Shown: piece by piece, positions 1-7,996 of the stretch
Layout of the letters: each line of letters opens with the position of its first letter
Numbering within the stretch: the stretch's first letter is position 1
Assembly: GCF_900100785.1 (NCBI RefSeq)
Contig: NZ_FNCP01000026.1
Location: 1-64,000, forward strand
Origin: Desulfosporosinus hippei DSM 8344
GTDB lineage: Bacteria; Bacillota; Desulfitobacteriia; Desulfitobacteriales; Desulfitobacteriaceae
Reading direction: 5' to 3'
DNA length: 64,000 nt
Notes under the pieces: model-generated
The model's database searches: none
What the model was told of the DNA's origin: nothing
The model's input: the letters and a program-made list of their open reading frames with translations, nothing else
Translations under genes and position numbers: made by a program

Positions 1-49
1 GTCAACTAATTCATCTGAACAATTTGGAGTCAATTATCAAGGAACGTTC

Positions 50-73
50 GGGTTCGTTTTGTAACCTGAACCC
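50..73 (+). other. Small hairpin in the leader of the MoaE-like gene
   Basis: GGGTTC at 50-55 pairs with GAACCC at 68-73, just downstream of the palindrome GAACGTTC (42-49). There is no T-run, so it is not a terminator. It may be part of an upstream leader cut by the window edge. Confidence 0.3.
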
Positions 74-104
74 TATATTTATCTTACAAGGAGTGTATTA
101 GTTT

Positions 105-512
105 ATGATTAATGGAAAAATGAAAAAACTATCACCATCAATCGATGAATGGCTCAAAGAAGCAAAAAATAATCCTGCGGCTTTACAGGAAGGGATGTTT
201 TTAGTTCATAATGGCGTTGTGCGCCAAACGCCCAAAGCTAAGGTGCGCCAAGGAATTGATGACGGTTCTATGGTGAGGGGAATGGAATTTGATTATGATG
301 CTGCAATGGTTGATGCTGCCATTGCCGAAACCTATAAAATGGACGGTATCTTCCATGTTAGGGTTTGGCTTAATCAAGGCAAGCTCGAATTAGGCGATGA
401 CATAATGTATGTTCTGATAGGCGGCGATATCAGACCACATGTAATTGATGCCCTGCAATTCCTGGTTGAAAAGATTAAAAGCGAATGTGTTACCGAAATC
501 GAACAAAAATAG
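105..512 (+). CDS. MoaE-like molybdopterin synthase large subunit family protein
   Basis: 135 aa, similar to the MoaE-like proteins of Desulfitobacterium-type Clostridia. MoaE normally transfers MoaD thiocarboxylate sulfur to precursor Z to make molybdopterin in the cytoplasm. What is seen: an N-terminal segment around HNGVVR (35-40), a central region GMEFDYDAA matching the MoaE strand that precedes the active site, then a strand and helix GGDIRPHVIDALQFLVEKIK where MoaE has its conserved basic residues. The usual C-terminal P-x-W-K-x-E tail is absent, so it may be a divergent paralogue. AAGGAG at 88-93 fixes the ATG at 105. No other moa gene is adjacent; upstream context lies outside the window. 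Confidence 0.68.
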   Translation: MINGKMKKLSPSIDEWLKEAKNNPAALQEGMFLVHNGVVRQTPKAKVRQGIDDGSMVRGMEFDYDAAMVDAAIAETYKMDGIFHVRVWLNQGKLELGDDIMYVLIGGDIRPHVIDALQFLVEKIKSECVTEIEQK

Positions 513-559
513 TAGAACATCTAGCGATTGAAGTATTTTTTCAAAAGAGGCAAGAACGT

Positions 560-1213
560 ATGGAAGACAAAAAAATAAAGACAAAAGTTTCTAAACCCAA
601 ATTAGAATTTGATTTAGATATCATCGAGCTATCCGGAGAAAATATTGTGGATGAAATGATAGTCTCCAGTGGAATAATTTCAAACTGCTATTTAGAAAAT
701 CATGAAGCAGAGTGCATGACTTTTAAAAAAGTAAAATTAAATAAAGTCATTTTTAACAAAGTTACTTTGAAACGTTTAGAACTGATAGATGTAAGCTTTC
801 AAAATTGTGATTTATCAAATATTGATTTTAGTAAAGCTAACTTGCATAGAGTTGAATTTATAAATTGTAAGATGGTGGGTATTAATTTATGTGAAGCTAC
901 ATTGAGAGATGTAACATTCATAAACTGTAATAGTAAATATGCATATTTTCGTTATTCAAATTGTAAGCAAGTTGTATTCCAACAATGTCAATTGATTTCT
1001 GCGGATTTTAAAAACTCATTGTTAATTAACGTAGAATTTCAAGATTCTAATCTTGTTGAGGCTCAAATGAACTTCACAAATCTAAGAGGAATAGATTTTA
1101 CAAGTTGTGATATTGAAGGGATAGGAGTAAATATCACAGATATTAATGGTGTCATAGTGAATGCTATGCAAGCGGTTGGTCTTTCTAGATTACTAGGTTT
1201 GATTGTAAAATGA
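560..1213 (+). CDS. Pentapeptide-repeat protein
   Basis: 217 aa. From about residue 60 to 190 it is built of A(D/N)LXX-like pentapeptides (for example CDLSN IDFSK ANLHR VEFIN), which predict a right-handed quadrilateral beta-helix. The repeats are rich in N-C pairs and less regular than in Qnr/MfpA proteins, so DNA-gyrase protection is possible but not shown. The reading frame is open from 485, inside moaE, but ATG 560 follows AGAGGCAAG and starts MEDKKIKTK, so 560 is preferred. It ends in a hydrophobic stretch, GLSRLLGLIVK. Same strand as the MoaE-like gene, 47 nt away. Function unknown. Confidence 0.75.
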   Translation: MEDKKIKTKVSKPKLEFDLDIIELSGENIVDEMIVSSGIISNCYLENHEAECMTFKKVKLNKVIFNKVTLKRLELIDVSFQNCDLSNIDFSKANLHRVEFINCKMVGINLCEATLRDVTFINCNSKYAYFRYSNCKQVVFQQCQLISADFKNSLLINVEFQDSNLVEAQMNFTNLRGIDFTSCDIEGIGVNITDINGVIVNAMQAVGLSRLLGLIVK

Positions 1214-1220
1214 AAATAGA

Positions 1221-1778
1221 TTATTTGCATCTTATTACTTCACTTCGGCCTATTTTAAACGGAGTGCCTAACACTTGGTTAAGATTACAATAATTAAGAT
1301 CCATCATGATTATTGGATCGATCTTAATCGGGTCAGGCCTACCGTCGCTAAGGCATTGTTCATTGGCGTATACCGCAACTATTTCTCCTAAAAACATCTC
1401 AAAATCAAAGATTGGTATAGTTTGAATAACTTTACACAGATAATTGATAGGGCATTCGCTAATCATTGGTGCTTTTCCAATATCATCGTAAAATGAAGCA
1501 AAAACATTCGATTTATTTGTTGTTTTTCCGGATACGATACCGCAATAATCTGTCTTCTGAACTAAATCTGCAGAAGGGATATTGACACTGAAGTATCCAT
1601 TTTCCTTAACACCCGCTGTTGTATGGTGAGTGCTTTTCAATGAGATATAAAGAACAGGTTTCATACTTACAACCCCATATGCCCCGAGAGTGGCGTAATT
1701 TGGCTTGCCATTTACATCAGCACCTACAAGCACTGTTGGAAAAGGGCCAAAAGGTCTATTCTCAATTTTTATTTTCAT
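1221..1778 (-). CDS. Flavin reductase-like (FMN-binding split barrel) family protein
   Basis: 185 aa. The pattern PFPTVLVGADVNGKPNYATLG, then SMKPVLYISLKSTHHT, then NGYFSVNIPSADLVQKTDYCGIVSG, is typical of the flavin reductase-like/HpaC superfamily, in which these loops bind FMN. Clostridial members of about 185-190 aa usually have no assigned substrate. C48-type residues near DYCG are common in this subfamily. The start is set by GGAGG just upstream of ATG at 1778; the frame is open to 1928 but those extra residues are not family-like. It converges with the pentapeptide gene, which ends 7 nt away. Confidence 0.8.
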   Translation of the reverse strand: MKIKIENRPFGPFPTVLVGADVNGKPNYATLGAYGVVSMKPVLYISLKSTHHTTAGVKENGYFSVNIPSADLVQKTDYCGIVSGKTTNKSNVFASFYDDIGKAPMISECPINYLCKVIQTIPIFDFEMFLGEIVAVYANEQCLSDGRPDPIKIDPIIMMDLNYCNLNQVLGTPFKIGRSEVIRCK

Positions 1779-1928
1779 GATCCTACCTCCAAGTATATAT
1801 TTTGCAGCTGCATGAAGAATAATACCAGAGATGCTAAGAAAAATATAGACTTTTTCTTTCTGTTGAATTATACTATAGCTAAAGTGCGCCCCTGAGTTTT
1901 TGATAAAATAAATATGGCATAATGACAC

Positions 1929-1965
1929 AAAAGCCGATCATCCTTATTTAGGGAAATCGGCTTTT
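1929..1965. terminator. Hairpin with A/T flanks (bidirectional terminator-like)
   Basis: AAAAGCCGAT (1929-1938) pairs with ATCGGCTTTT (1956-1965), giving a 10-bp stem with an A-tract before and a T-tract after. It lies between two divergent genes, where no transcript should end, so it may be a relic of a lost gene. The remaining sequence up to 2152 shows no other gene. Confidence 0.55.
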
Positions 1966-2061
1966 CATTATATTCATATGTCTATGTTATCATAGGGATA
2001 GAGGGATCGTTCGCTGTGATTCGGGGGGAATACGATATCACATTACAGAGGATTAGCAACA

Positions 2062-2112
2062 TTGAGATAACATTTAATTCAGTAACCCGACGTCGCAAAC
2101 TCTGAGAACGTT
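2062..2112 (+). repeat. Degenerate intergenic motif, copy 1
   Basis: Contains TTGAGATAAC, then AACCCGACGTCGCAAAC, then GAACGTT. The same three blocks in the same order occur at 2892-2951 on the other side of the AAA ATPase gene. Function unknown. Confidence 0.4.
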
Positions 2113-2152
2113 AGTTTAAGACCCTGGCCAGCAGAGATAGGAGAGACTAAGA

Positions 2153-2872
2153 ATGTTCTTGCGAAGATTAAGCTTACTTAAAGAAAGGATCCCAAGTCAC
2201 GAGGTCTATCCGTTTTCCATAGCTGCGTTTAAAAGTTTAGAAACGATCGAGTTTAACAATAGTGTGACATTTTTCGTAGGCGAGAATGGGTCGGGGAAAT
2301 CTACACTCCTTGAAGCCATTGCCTATAAATGTGATTTCAACACAGCCGGTGGAGGTAGAAATAACTATTATGAAGTCCATTCCTCAGAATCAGCATTAGG
2401 TGATTATATTAGGCTTTCCTGGGCACCCAAAATCACGAATGGTTTTTTTCTCAGAGCGGAAAGCCTCTACAACTTTGCCTCTCATATTGATAGTCTCGGC
2501 CCAGCTGCTTATGAGCCCTATGGTGGCAACTCCCTCCACAAACAATCCCATGGAGAATCATTTTTGTCGATATTCGCTAATAGGTTTGGGAAAAAGGGAA
2601 TCTATTTATTGGATGAACCGGAGGCTGCTCTTTCCCCAGCTCGTCAGCTCACCTTGTTGAGAATTATTAAGGATTTAGTAGAAGGCGGTCGGTCCCAATT
2701 CATTATTGCAACACATTCTCCAATTATTTTGGCTTACCCAGATGCCCAGATTCTCGATTTTGATACTTCACCGGTTTCTCAAACAACCTATGAAGATACC
2801 TCACATTATCAAATTACCAAAGGCTTCTTGGAAAATAGAGATCGTTATTTACGAAAACTATTCGAAGAATAG
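2153..2872 (+). CDS. AAA-family ATPase (ABC/SMC-type fold, COG3910-like)
   Basis: 239 aa, a single nucleotide-binding domain without membrane segments. Walker A is GENGSGKST (43-51), a signature-like SHGESF follows (132-137), Walker B is IYLLDEPEAALS (150-161), and the switch histidine is in ATHSP (186-190). This is the organisation of the small predicted ATPases related to RecF/SMC heads and not of AAA+ chaperones. Such proteins occur alone or with nucleases; here the flanks are intergenic repeats and a hydrolase, so no partner is evident. ATG 2153 follows AGGAGAG. Substrate unknown. Confidence 0.85.
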   Translation: MFLRRLSLLKERIPSHEVYPFSIAAFKSLETIEFNNSVTFFVGENGSGKSTLLEAIAYKCDFNTAGGGRNNYYEVHSSESALGDYIRLSWAPKITNGFFLRAESLYNFASHIDSLGPAAYEPYGGNSLHKQSHGESFLSIFANRFGKKGIYLLDEPEAALSPARQLTLLRIIKDLVEGGRSQFIIATHSPIILAYPDAQILDFDTSPVSQTTYEDTSHYQITKGFLENRDRYLRKLFEE

Positions 2873-2891
2873 GCTTCAACCTTAATAGAGT

Positions 2892-2951
2892 TTGAGATAA
2901 CGGAGAGGATATGAATTTAATAAATCCGGCGTCGAAAACCTTCGGAACGTT
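2892..2951 (+). repeat. Degenerate intergenic motif, copy 2
   Basis: TTGAGATAAC (2892-2901), AATCCGGCGTCGAAAAC (2923-2939) and GAACGTT (2945-2951) repeat the blocks seen at 2062-2112 with altered spacing. Confidence 0.4.
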
Positions 2952-3002
2952 CTTTGAAATGTCACTTTAGATAAATGATAGCTTGGAGAGATATTAAATA
3001 TT

Positions 3003-3599
3003 ATGGAACGTAAAGAATACGCAGTAATTGTTTTGCATGAGATCTATGGTATTAACCCCCACATTAAATGGGTATGCGAACACTATTTGGAGTCAGGATA
3101 TGATGTTTTATGTCCCGATTTCTTTAAGGGTAAAGAATTCTTTGATTATTGTAGAGAAGGAGAAGCTTATCAGTATTTTATTGATCACATTGGATTCAAT
3201 TCGATGATAGAGGAATTTGAGAAAATATTGAAGAAGGCACATAGTAATTATAAACGGGTATATTTACTAGGCTTTAGTGTTGGGGCTACGGCAGCATGGC
3301 TATGTAGCGGTTTAGAGAGTACAGTTGATGGGGCGATTTGTTACTACGGATCTAGAATACGGGACTATCAATTTATAAATCCGAAATGCCCAGTATTATT
3401 AATTTGGGCAAAAGAAGAAAAGTTCTTTGATGTTTTAGAATTAAGTAATGCTCTTAAAACGAAGCCTTTTGTTAGTACACATATATTGGATGGAAGACAT
3501 GGATTTAGTGATCCTTTTAGTAAAAATTATAATGAGCAATCTCAAAACACCGCACTGGACTTGGTTGGTAGGTTTTTACATACTCTAAAAAGCAGATGA
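3003..3599 (+). CDS. Dienelactone hydrolase-family alpha/beta hydrolase
   Basis: 198 aa, cytoplasmic. HEIYGINPHI (12-21) matches the HEWWG-type loop of dienelactone hydrolases, the nucleophile elbow is GFSVGA with Ser92 in place of the usual Cys, and GRHGF holds His166. The acid residue probably lies in the segment LIWAKEEKFFD. Family members hydrolyse lactones or small esters; the true substrate cannot be read from sequence. ATG 3003 follows GGAGAG. It precedes a membrane protein gene on the same strand by 43 nt. Confidence 0.82.
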   Translation: MERKEYAVIVLHEIYGINPHIKWVCEHYLESGYDVLCPDFFKGKEFFDYCREGEAYQYFIDHIGFNSMIEEFEKILKKAHSNYKRVYLLGFSVGATAAWLCSGLESTVDGAICYYGSRIRDYQFINPKCPVLLIWAKEEKFFDVLELSNALKTKPFVSTHILDGRHGFSDPFSKNYNEQSQNTALDLVGRFLHTLKSR

Positions 3600-3642
3600 A
3601 AGCATGTAAAAAAGAACAATAATGATCTCGGGGAGGATTAAA

Positions 3643-4263
3643 ATGAACGATAGATTAGAACCATTCCATAGGGTCTTATTAGTGATTTTTTTTGCCGTGC
3701 TCATTTGGTCAGTTATAAATCCAAAGGATTTATTTACCTGGTTTTTAGAAGTTTTTCCGGCACTGATTGGGCTAACTGTAGTAACTTTAACTTATAACCG
3801 ATTTAGATTGACCAATTTAGTTTACTTTTTGATATTAGTACACGCGATCATACTAATAGTTGGTGGACACTACACATATGCAGAAATGCCGATTTTTAAT
3901 TGGATAAGAGATGCTTTTCATCTTGCTAGGAATTATTATGATAGGCTGGGGCATTTTGCCCAGGGTTTTATACCCGCTATTATCGTCAGAGAAATATTAG
4001 TGCGGAAATCAGCATTAAAAAGAGGTAAATTATTATCATTCCTTATAATTAGCATCTGTCTTGCCATTAGTGCATCCTATGAATTAATTGAATGGGGAGT
4101 GGCAGAGGCCACCGGTAGCGCAGCCGATGCATTTTTAGGTACTCAAGGGGATGTTTGGGATACACAATGGGACATGTTTATGGCACTATTAGGAGCAATA
4201 ATGGCATTAGCATCTATGAGCAATCTCCATGACAAGTTCCTAAAAAAATTCATTAATCAATGA
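3643..4263 (+). CDS. DUF2238 / YjdF-type integral membrane protein
   Basis: 206 aa with about five to six membrane segments. The family signature is visible: a DRLGHF segment, then SASYELIEW, then a C-terminal QGDVWDTQWDMFMALLGA stretch. These acidic and aromatic residues in membrane helices are the conserved core of DUF2238. Function is not known. GGGGAGG at 3630-3636 fixes the ATG at 3643; the frame is open from 3622. A more distant relative is encoded at 56307-56921 in this window. Confidence 0.85.
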   Translation: MNDRLEPFHRVLLVIFFAVLIWSVINPKDLFTWFLEVFPALIGLTVVTLTYNRFRLTNLVYFLILVHAIILIVGGHYTYAEMPIFNWIRDAFHLARNYYDRLGHFAQGFIPAIIVREILVRKSALKRGKLLSFLIISICLAISASYELIEWGVAEATGSAADAFLGTQGDVWDTQWDMFMALLGAIMALASMSNLHDKFLKKFINQ

Positions 4264-4321
4264 AAAGGGACGTTTGCTGCACTTCTGAAAGAATTTCTCA
4301 CCTCAAAGGAGGAGGCGAAAA

Positions 4322-5545
4322 ATGGAGATTAAAAGAAAATATCCTTGGCTAGTAGCACTAATGTGTGTATTTGCTGTACTTTCAATAGGACTTATTAAAT
4401 CACCGATATCTATTATTCCATTTGAATCTAGGGCGAGTACAACGCCAGTCAATATTTCGGCCCGGAATTTTATTCCTGTAGATATGAATAAAGAGTTTCA
4501 AGCTAAAAAAACAAGGTTAATTGTTATAGAAGACTTTCAGGCAATTATGTTAAACAATAATAGGAGCCTGCATGTATATTTGCCTCCAAGCTACTATGAT
4601 GATAAAGAGAAAAAGTTTCCGGTTTTATATGTTCATGATGGCAAAAGTGTCTTTGAGGTTTCTGATTGGTCGAAGGAATCACTTAATATGCATACCCAAG
4701 CAGATAAATTGATTTCAGAAGGTAAAATCAAAGAAATCATTATTGTTGGCATTGATAATATTGGAGAACTTAGAACTAGTGAGTATTCTCACTGGGATGG
4801 GGTAGATATGGGTGAGCCTGTTTTAGGCAAGGGCGATTTATACGAGGACTTCGTAATAAATGATGTAAAACCTTTTATAGATAAAAATTTCCGAACCTTG
4901 GCAGATAGGGACAACACAGCCCTTATGGGTGCATCGATTGGAGGTCTTGCTACTTTCAATATTGGGTTCAGGCATTCGGAGGTTTTTAGTAAGCTTGCCA
5001 TGCTTTCCCCTTACCTGGGTTGGGGAGACAATAAATTATATGACATGTTAAGCACGGGAGTATATAAAGACAAGAAACCACTAAAGATATGGATCGATGT
5101 AGGGTCTAAAGAGGATAGCTTTGTTAACATGGCAGCTAATGGGGTTCTGCTATTAATGAATAATGGCTACAAATACTCTGATGAACTAGTGGCCTATGAA
5201 GCTCCTGATGGAGAACACTCTGAACGCTTCTGGGCACAACGGATAGAATCAGTATTACTGTTTTTATTCGGGAATATCGGTAAGCCTGAGTCCATGAAGC
5301 TATATGTGGATAATAAAATATACCTTAGTGATAAGGCTATTAAGCATATCAATTCAGTTGTAACCTATGATTCAGGATTCATAATGACCGAAGTCTTAGC
5401 TAACTATAGTGTAGAAAAACCAGATCTGTTAAAAATCGCTGGATTCGGGGGTGGACTGCTTCCACTTGCTGAGGGAGTCACGAAGATAACAGTTAAATCT
5501 TCAACAGGGTTAACTGCGCAAGAAAGTATTACTATTCTTAAATAG
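4322..5545 (+). CDS. Secreted or membrane-anchored esterase (enterochelin-esterase/esterase D fold)
   Basis: 407 aa. Residues 8-30 form a signal or anchor segment. The alpha/beta-hydrolase domain (about 65-315) has HVYLPPSYY, then FPVLYVHDGKSVF, the nucleophile elbow GASIGG with Ser205, and GEHSERFW with the likely catalytic His. These are hallmarks of the PF00756 putative esterase family. About 80 C-terminal residues after 325 resemble a beta-rich Ig-like module ending in TKITVKSSTG. A strong AAGGAGGAGG precedes the ATG. It probably acts outside the cytoplasm on an ester not identifiable here. Confidence 0.85.
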   Translation: MEIKRKYPWLVALMCVFAVLSIGLIKSPISIIPFESRASTTPVNISARNFIPVDMNKEFQAKKTRLIVIEDFQAIMLNNNRSLHVYLPPSYYDDKEKKFPVLYVHDGKSVFEVSDWSKESLNMHTQADKLISEGKIKEIIIVGIDNIGELRTSEYSHWDGVDMGEPVLGKGDLYEDFVINDVKPFIDKNFRTLADRDNTALMGASIGGLATFNIGFRHSEVFSKLAMLSPYLGWGDNKLYDMLSTGVYKDKKPLKIWIDVGSKEDSFVNMAANGVLLLMNNGYKYSDELVAYEAPDGEHSERFWAQRIESVLLFLFGNIGKPESMKLYVDNKIYLSDKAIKHINSVVTYDSGFIMTEVLANYSVEKPDLLKIAGFGGGLLPLAEGVTKITVKSSTGLTAQESITILK

Positions 5546-5576
5546 ACCTAATCAATAATTATTGGGGGAATTCAAA

Positions 5577-6266
5577 GTGAAGACAATCGGTTTAATCGGA
5601 GGAATGAGCTGGGAATCGTCATCCGAATATTATCGCATTATCAATGAAGAAGTTAAGCAAAGGCTTGGAGGTCTGCATTCGGCCAAATGCATTCTCTACA
5701 GCGTAGACTTCGAGGAAATAGAGATCTGTCAAAGAAATGGAGAATGGGAAAAGGCTACCCAGATTCTGATAGATGCTGCTCAGAGTCTGGAGTCAGCGGG
5801 GGCAGATTTTCTCATCATTTGCACGAATACGATGCACAAGGTTGCTAAAGAGATCCAGGCAGGCATAAATATTCCAATACTTCATATTGCCGACATTACA
5901 GCACAACAGGTTTTATCTAACGAGATTAAGACAGTTGGCTTATTGGGAACAAGATATACTATGGAACAGGATTTCTATAAATCGCGCTTAGAGACTAAGG
6001 GAATAAAAGTATTGATTCCAATGGAAACGGATAGGGTAATAGTAAATGAAGTAATATATAACGAGCTATGTCTGGGACAGATTATTGAAGAATCTAGAGT
6101 CCAATATAAAAGAATCATTGAGGATTTAATAGAACGAGGCGCGATGGGAATTATACTAGGGTGTACAGAAATTGGTTTGTTAGTTAAACCAGTGGACTCG
6201 TCTGTACCCTTATTTGATACAACTTCGCTTCATGCCATAGGGGCGGTAAACTTAGCATTAGAATAA
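5577..6266 (+). CDS. Aspartate/glutamate racemase-family protein
   Basis: 229 aa. Starts KTIGLIGGMSWESS, the N-terminal signature of the YgeA-type amino acid racemases. Both catalytic cysteines are present: CTNTMHK and LGCTEIGLL. Members interconvert L- and D-amino acids without PLP, in the cytoplasm. GGGGGAA (5564-5570) places the start at GTG 5577 and not at the TTG at 5562, which lies inside the ribosome site. The amino acid used cannot be told; D-amino acids for wall or spore use are plausible. Confidence 0.85.
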   Translation: MKTIGLIGGMSWESSSEYYRIINEEVKQRLGGLHSAKCILYSVDFEEIEICQRNGEWEKATQILIDAAQSLESAGADFLIICTNTMHKVAKEIQAGINIPILHIADITAQQVLSNEIKTVGLLGTRYTMEQDFYKSRLETKGIKVLIPMETDRVIVNEVIYNELCLGQIIEESRVQYKRIIEDLIERGAMGIILGCTEIGLLVKPVDSSVPLFDTTSLHAIGAVNLALE

Positions 6267-6358
6267 TCTATTTCTAAAATTCTTAAACCTAGCCCCTAGC
6301 ATGGTCGCTGGAGCAAACAGGCACAATGAACGTATAGTCGTTCAAATGGAGGTTAGGT

Positions 6359-6724
6359 ATGAAAATTAATACTGTAAAAGATAATAATATAGAAATTGCT
6401 GTGGTAGATTGTAGCGAGATATTGATAACAGATGTCCAATCAGCATTAGATTTAATGGCAACAATTAGGTACGAAACAGATTGTGATCGTATAATTATTT
6501 ATAAATCAGCAATCTGTGAAGAGTTTTTCGATTTGAAAACTAAACTTGCAGGTGAAATATCGCAAAAGTTTGTTAATTATCATGTGAAGATAGCAATTGT
6601 CGGTGATTTTTCAGTGTATACCAGCAAGAGCCTTAAAGATTTCATTTATGAGAGTAATAAAGGAAAGGATATGTTTTTCTTGCCCAATGAAGAACAGGCT
6701 GTTCAAAAATTGAGTAAACAATGA
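6359..6724 (+). CDS. DUF4180-domain protein
   Basis: 121 aa, soluble, matching the DUF4180 pattern: an N-terminal strand IEIAVVD, a helix with SALDLMATIRYE, DRIIIYKSAICEEFFDLKT, then KIAIVGDFSVYTSKSLKDFIYESNKG. The central segment in the family begins with D-x-I-I-x-K and ends with the FIYESNKG loop. Function unknown; the architecture resembles a small flavodoxin-like or STAS-like alpha/beta fold. GGAGG is 6 nt upstream of ATG 6359. It ends just before a good terminator. Confidence 0.82.
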   Translation: MKINTVKDNNIEIAVVDCSEILITDVQSALDLMATIRYETDCDRIIIYKSAICEEFFDLKTKLAGEISQKFVNYHVKIAIVGDFSVYTSKSLKDFIYESNKGKDMFFLPNEEQAVQKLSKQ

Positions 6725-6751
6725 TTGTTATCAAGAAAATCTAAAGTATAA

Positions 6752-6784
6752 GCACTGAGCAGTTAATGTTCAGTGCATTTTTAT
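6752..6784 (+). terminator. Rho-independent terminator after the DUF4180 gene
   Basis: GCACTGA (6752-6758) pairs with TCAGTGC (6770-6776), followed by ATTTTTAT. Confidence 0.8.
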
Positions 6785-6805
6785 GATGACTCCCCCCTCG
6801 GGAAA

Positions 6806-6840
6806 GAGAGGGCAAATGGTGCATCGGTGCACCATTTGAT
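6806..6840. repeat. 35-bp palindromic intergenic repeat, copy 1
   Basis: GAGAGGG is followed by CAAATGGTGCA-TCGG-TGCACCATTTG, a perfect 11-bp inverted repeat. The same 35 bases, with one difference in the loop, occur at 23224-23258. It lacks a T-run and lies outside genes, as REP-like elements do. Confidence 0.75.
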
Positions 6841-7161
6841 AATATGCTGAAGCTATAAAGAAATGCCAAAATATAGTATAATTACATGAACAAGTTACCT
6901 GGAATTCGAGAATATGTGTAGTAGCTATTTTAGTTACAATCATCCTGTTGAGTACTTTGACAAGTACGTTTATATGAGCCGTTTAAGTTCACTTGATAGG
7001 AAGAATTAGTTTTATGACATAGCTCTCTGGCTGAAGTTGACCGTTTAAGCGAAACATCGCTGAAATTGAGGTTGTGAACTTAACAAGTTCATAATCCTTG
7101 AAAGACAATCATCAAAAGGGTTGAAATTGCGGTGAGGGCTTAAAAGGGGAGGTGGGTTTAA
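6841..7161. other. Gene-poor stretch with a possible broken small membrane gene and a 17-bp palindrome
   Basis: ATG 6886 opens a 11-codon frame that stops, while the next frame continues as the hydrophobic VAILVTIILLSTLTSTFI to a stop near 6977. This could be a frameshifted small membrane protein. TGAACTT-AAC-AAGTTCA (7075-7091) is a palindrome upstream of the next gene. Nothing else is recognisable. Confidence 0.35.
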
Positions 7162-7407
7162 ATGTTCAAGAGGATATTTAATTATTTTTTTGGTTGGGAA
7201 ACGGTTTATCTCACAAACAATATTGATAAATATGCCGGCATACGAGGAAGGCTGCTGGATAATGGGGTAAAAGCAAAAACGAAAATAACCAATAACTCTT
7301 CTGGCGGTATAGGAAACTCCATTATGCCCAATAGTACAAACTATGAAATTTTTGTTAGGAAAGAGGATGTCCATAGAGCAAATCAGATAATTCATAGTCA
7401 GCGATAA
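7162..7407 (+). CDS. Small DUF2007-like (putative signal-transducing) protein
   Basis: 81 aa. The pattern ETVYLTNNIDKYAGIRGRLLDNGVKAKTK followed by a variable loop and YEIFVRKEDVHRANQIIH is the beta-alpha-beta-beta-alpha layout of short DUF2007-like proteins. The basic N-terminus with aromatic residues (FKRIFNYFFGW) could touch the membrane. AGGGGAGGTGGG upstream supports ATG 7162. It is followed after 46 nt by a GNAT gene. Function not known. Confidence 0.7.
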   Translation: MFKRIFNYFFGWETVYLTNNIDKYAGIRGRLLDNGVKAKTKITNNSSGGIGNSIMPNSTNYEIFVRKEDVHRANQIIHSQR

Positions 7408-7453
7408 AGCGGATTTCGTAACTTTTCAAGTGGCACAAATCGGAGGAGTAGAT

Positions 7454-7930
7454 TTGGAAATAAAGATTAGAGAAGCAGTCATCAAGGACTATGAAAGTTT
7501 ATGCGAGGTATACATTGAACTTGACGAACAACACCGGCTAAATCATCCTGAACTTTTTGTTTTACCTGAAGACTACGCAAAGGCAAAAGAGTACCTACTG
7601 GAAAGCATTAATGATGTTAATAAAGGGCTTTTTGTTGCTGAGGCAGATTCAAAAGTTGTTGGTTTTGCAGAATGTTACTTACAAAAGTCATCTAATTTCC
7701 CAATTATTAAGAAGAGGGAATGGATACAAATAGATGGTATAGCGGTCAGGGAAGGTTACCAAAAACATGGTATTGGAACACTACTTTTAAGAAGAGTTTT
7801 CGAATGGGCTAAGAATAAGGATGTAGATAGAATTGAGTTAAAAGTATATTCCTTTAATTCTAATGCTGAACAATTTTATGCTAGGAATGGTTTTAGAGAA
7901 TTAAGTAAGGCTATGTATTTAAACTTATAG
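7454..7930 (+). CDS. GNAT-family N-acetyltransferase
   Basis: 158 aa. Typical GNAT core: KIREAVIKDYESL at the N-terminus, GLFVAEADSKVVGFAECYL (beta-4), then motif A with IDGIAVREGYQKHGIGTLLL holding the acetyl-CoA pyrophosphate loop (QKHGIG), and NSNAEQFYARNGF near the C-terminus. Likely acetylates an amine in the cytoplasm; substrate not predictable. GGAGGAG (7442-7448) lies inside the longer open frame from GTG 7430, so TTG 7454 is the better start. Confidence 0.82.
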   Translation: MEIKIREAVIKDYESLCEVYIELDEQHRLNHPELFVLPEDYAKAKEYLLESINDVNKGLFVAEADSKVVGFAECYLQKSSNFPIIKKREWIQIDGIAVREGYQKHGIGTLLLRRVFEWAKNKDVDRIELKVYSFNSNAEQFYARNGFRELSKAMYLNL

Positions 7931-7996
7931 AAAATGAACATTACTTTGGAATATTAATTAATCTTAAGTACGACAGTTTAAGGAGTCATGAGAGCA

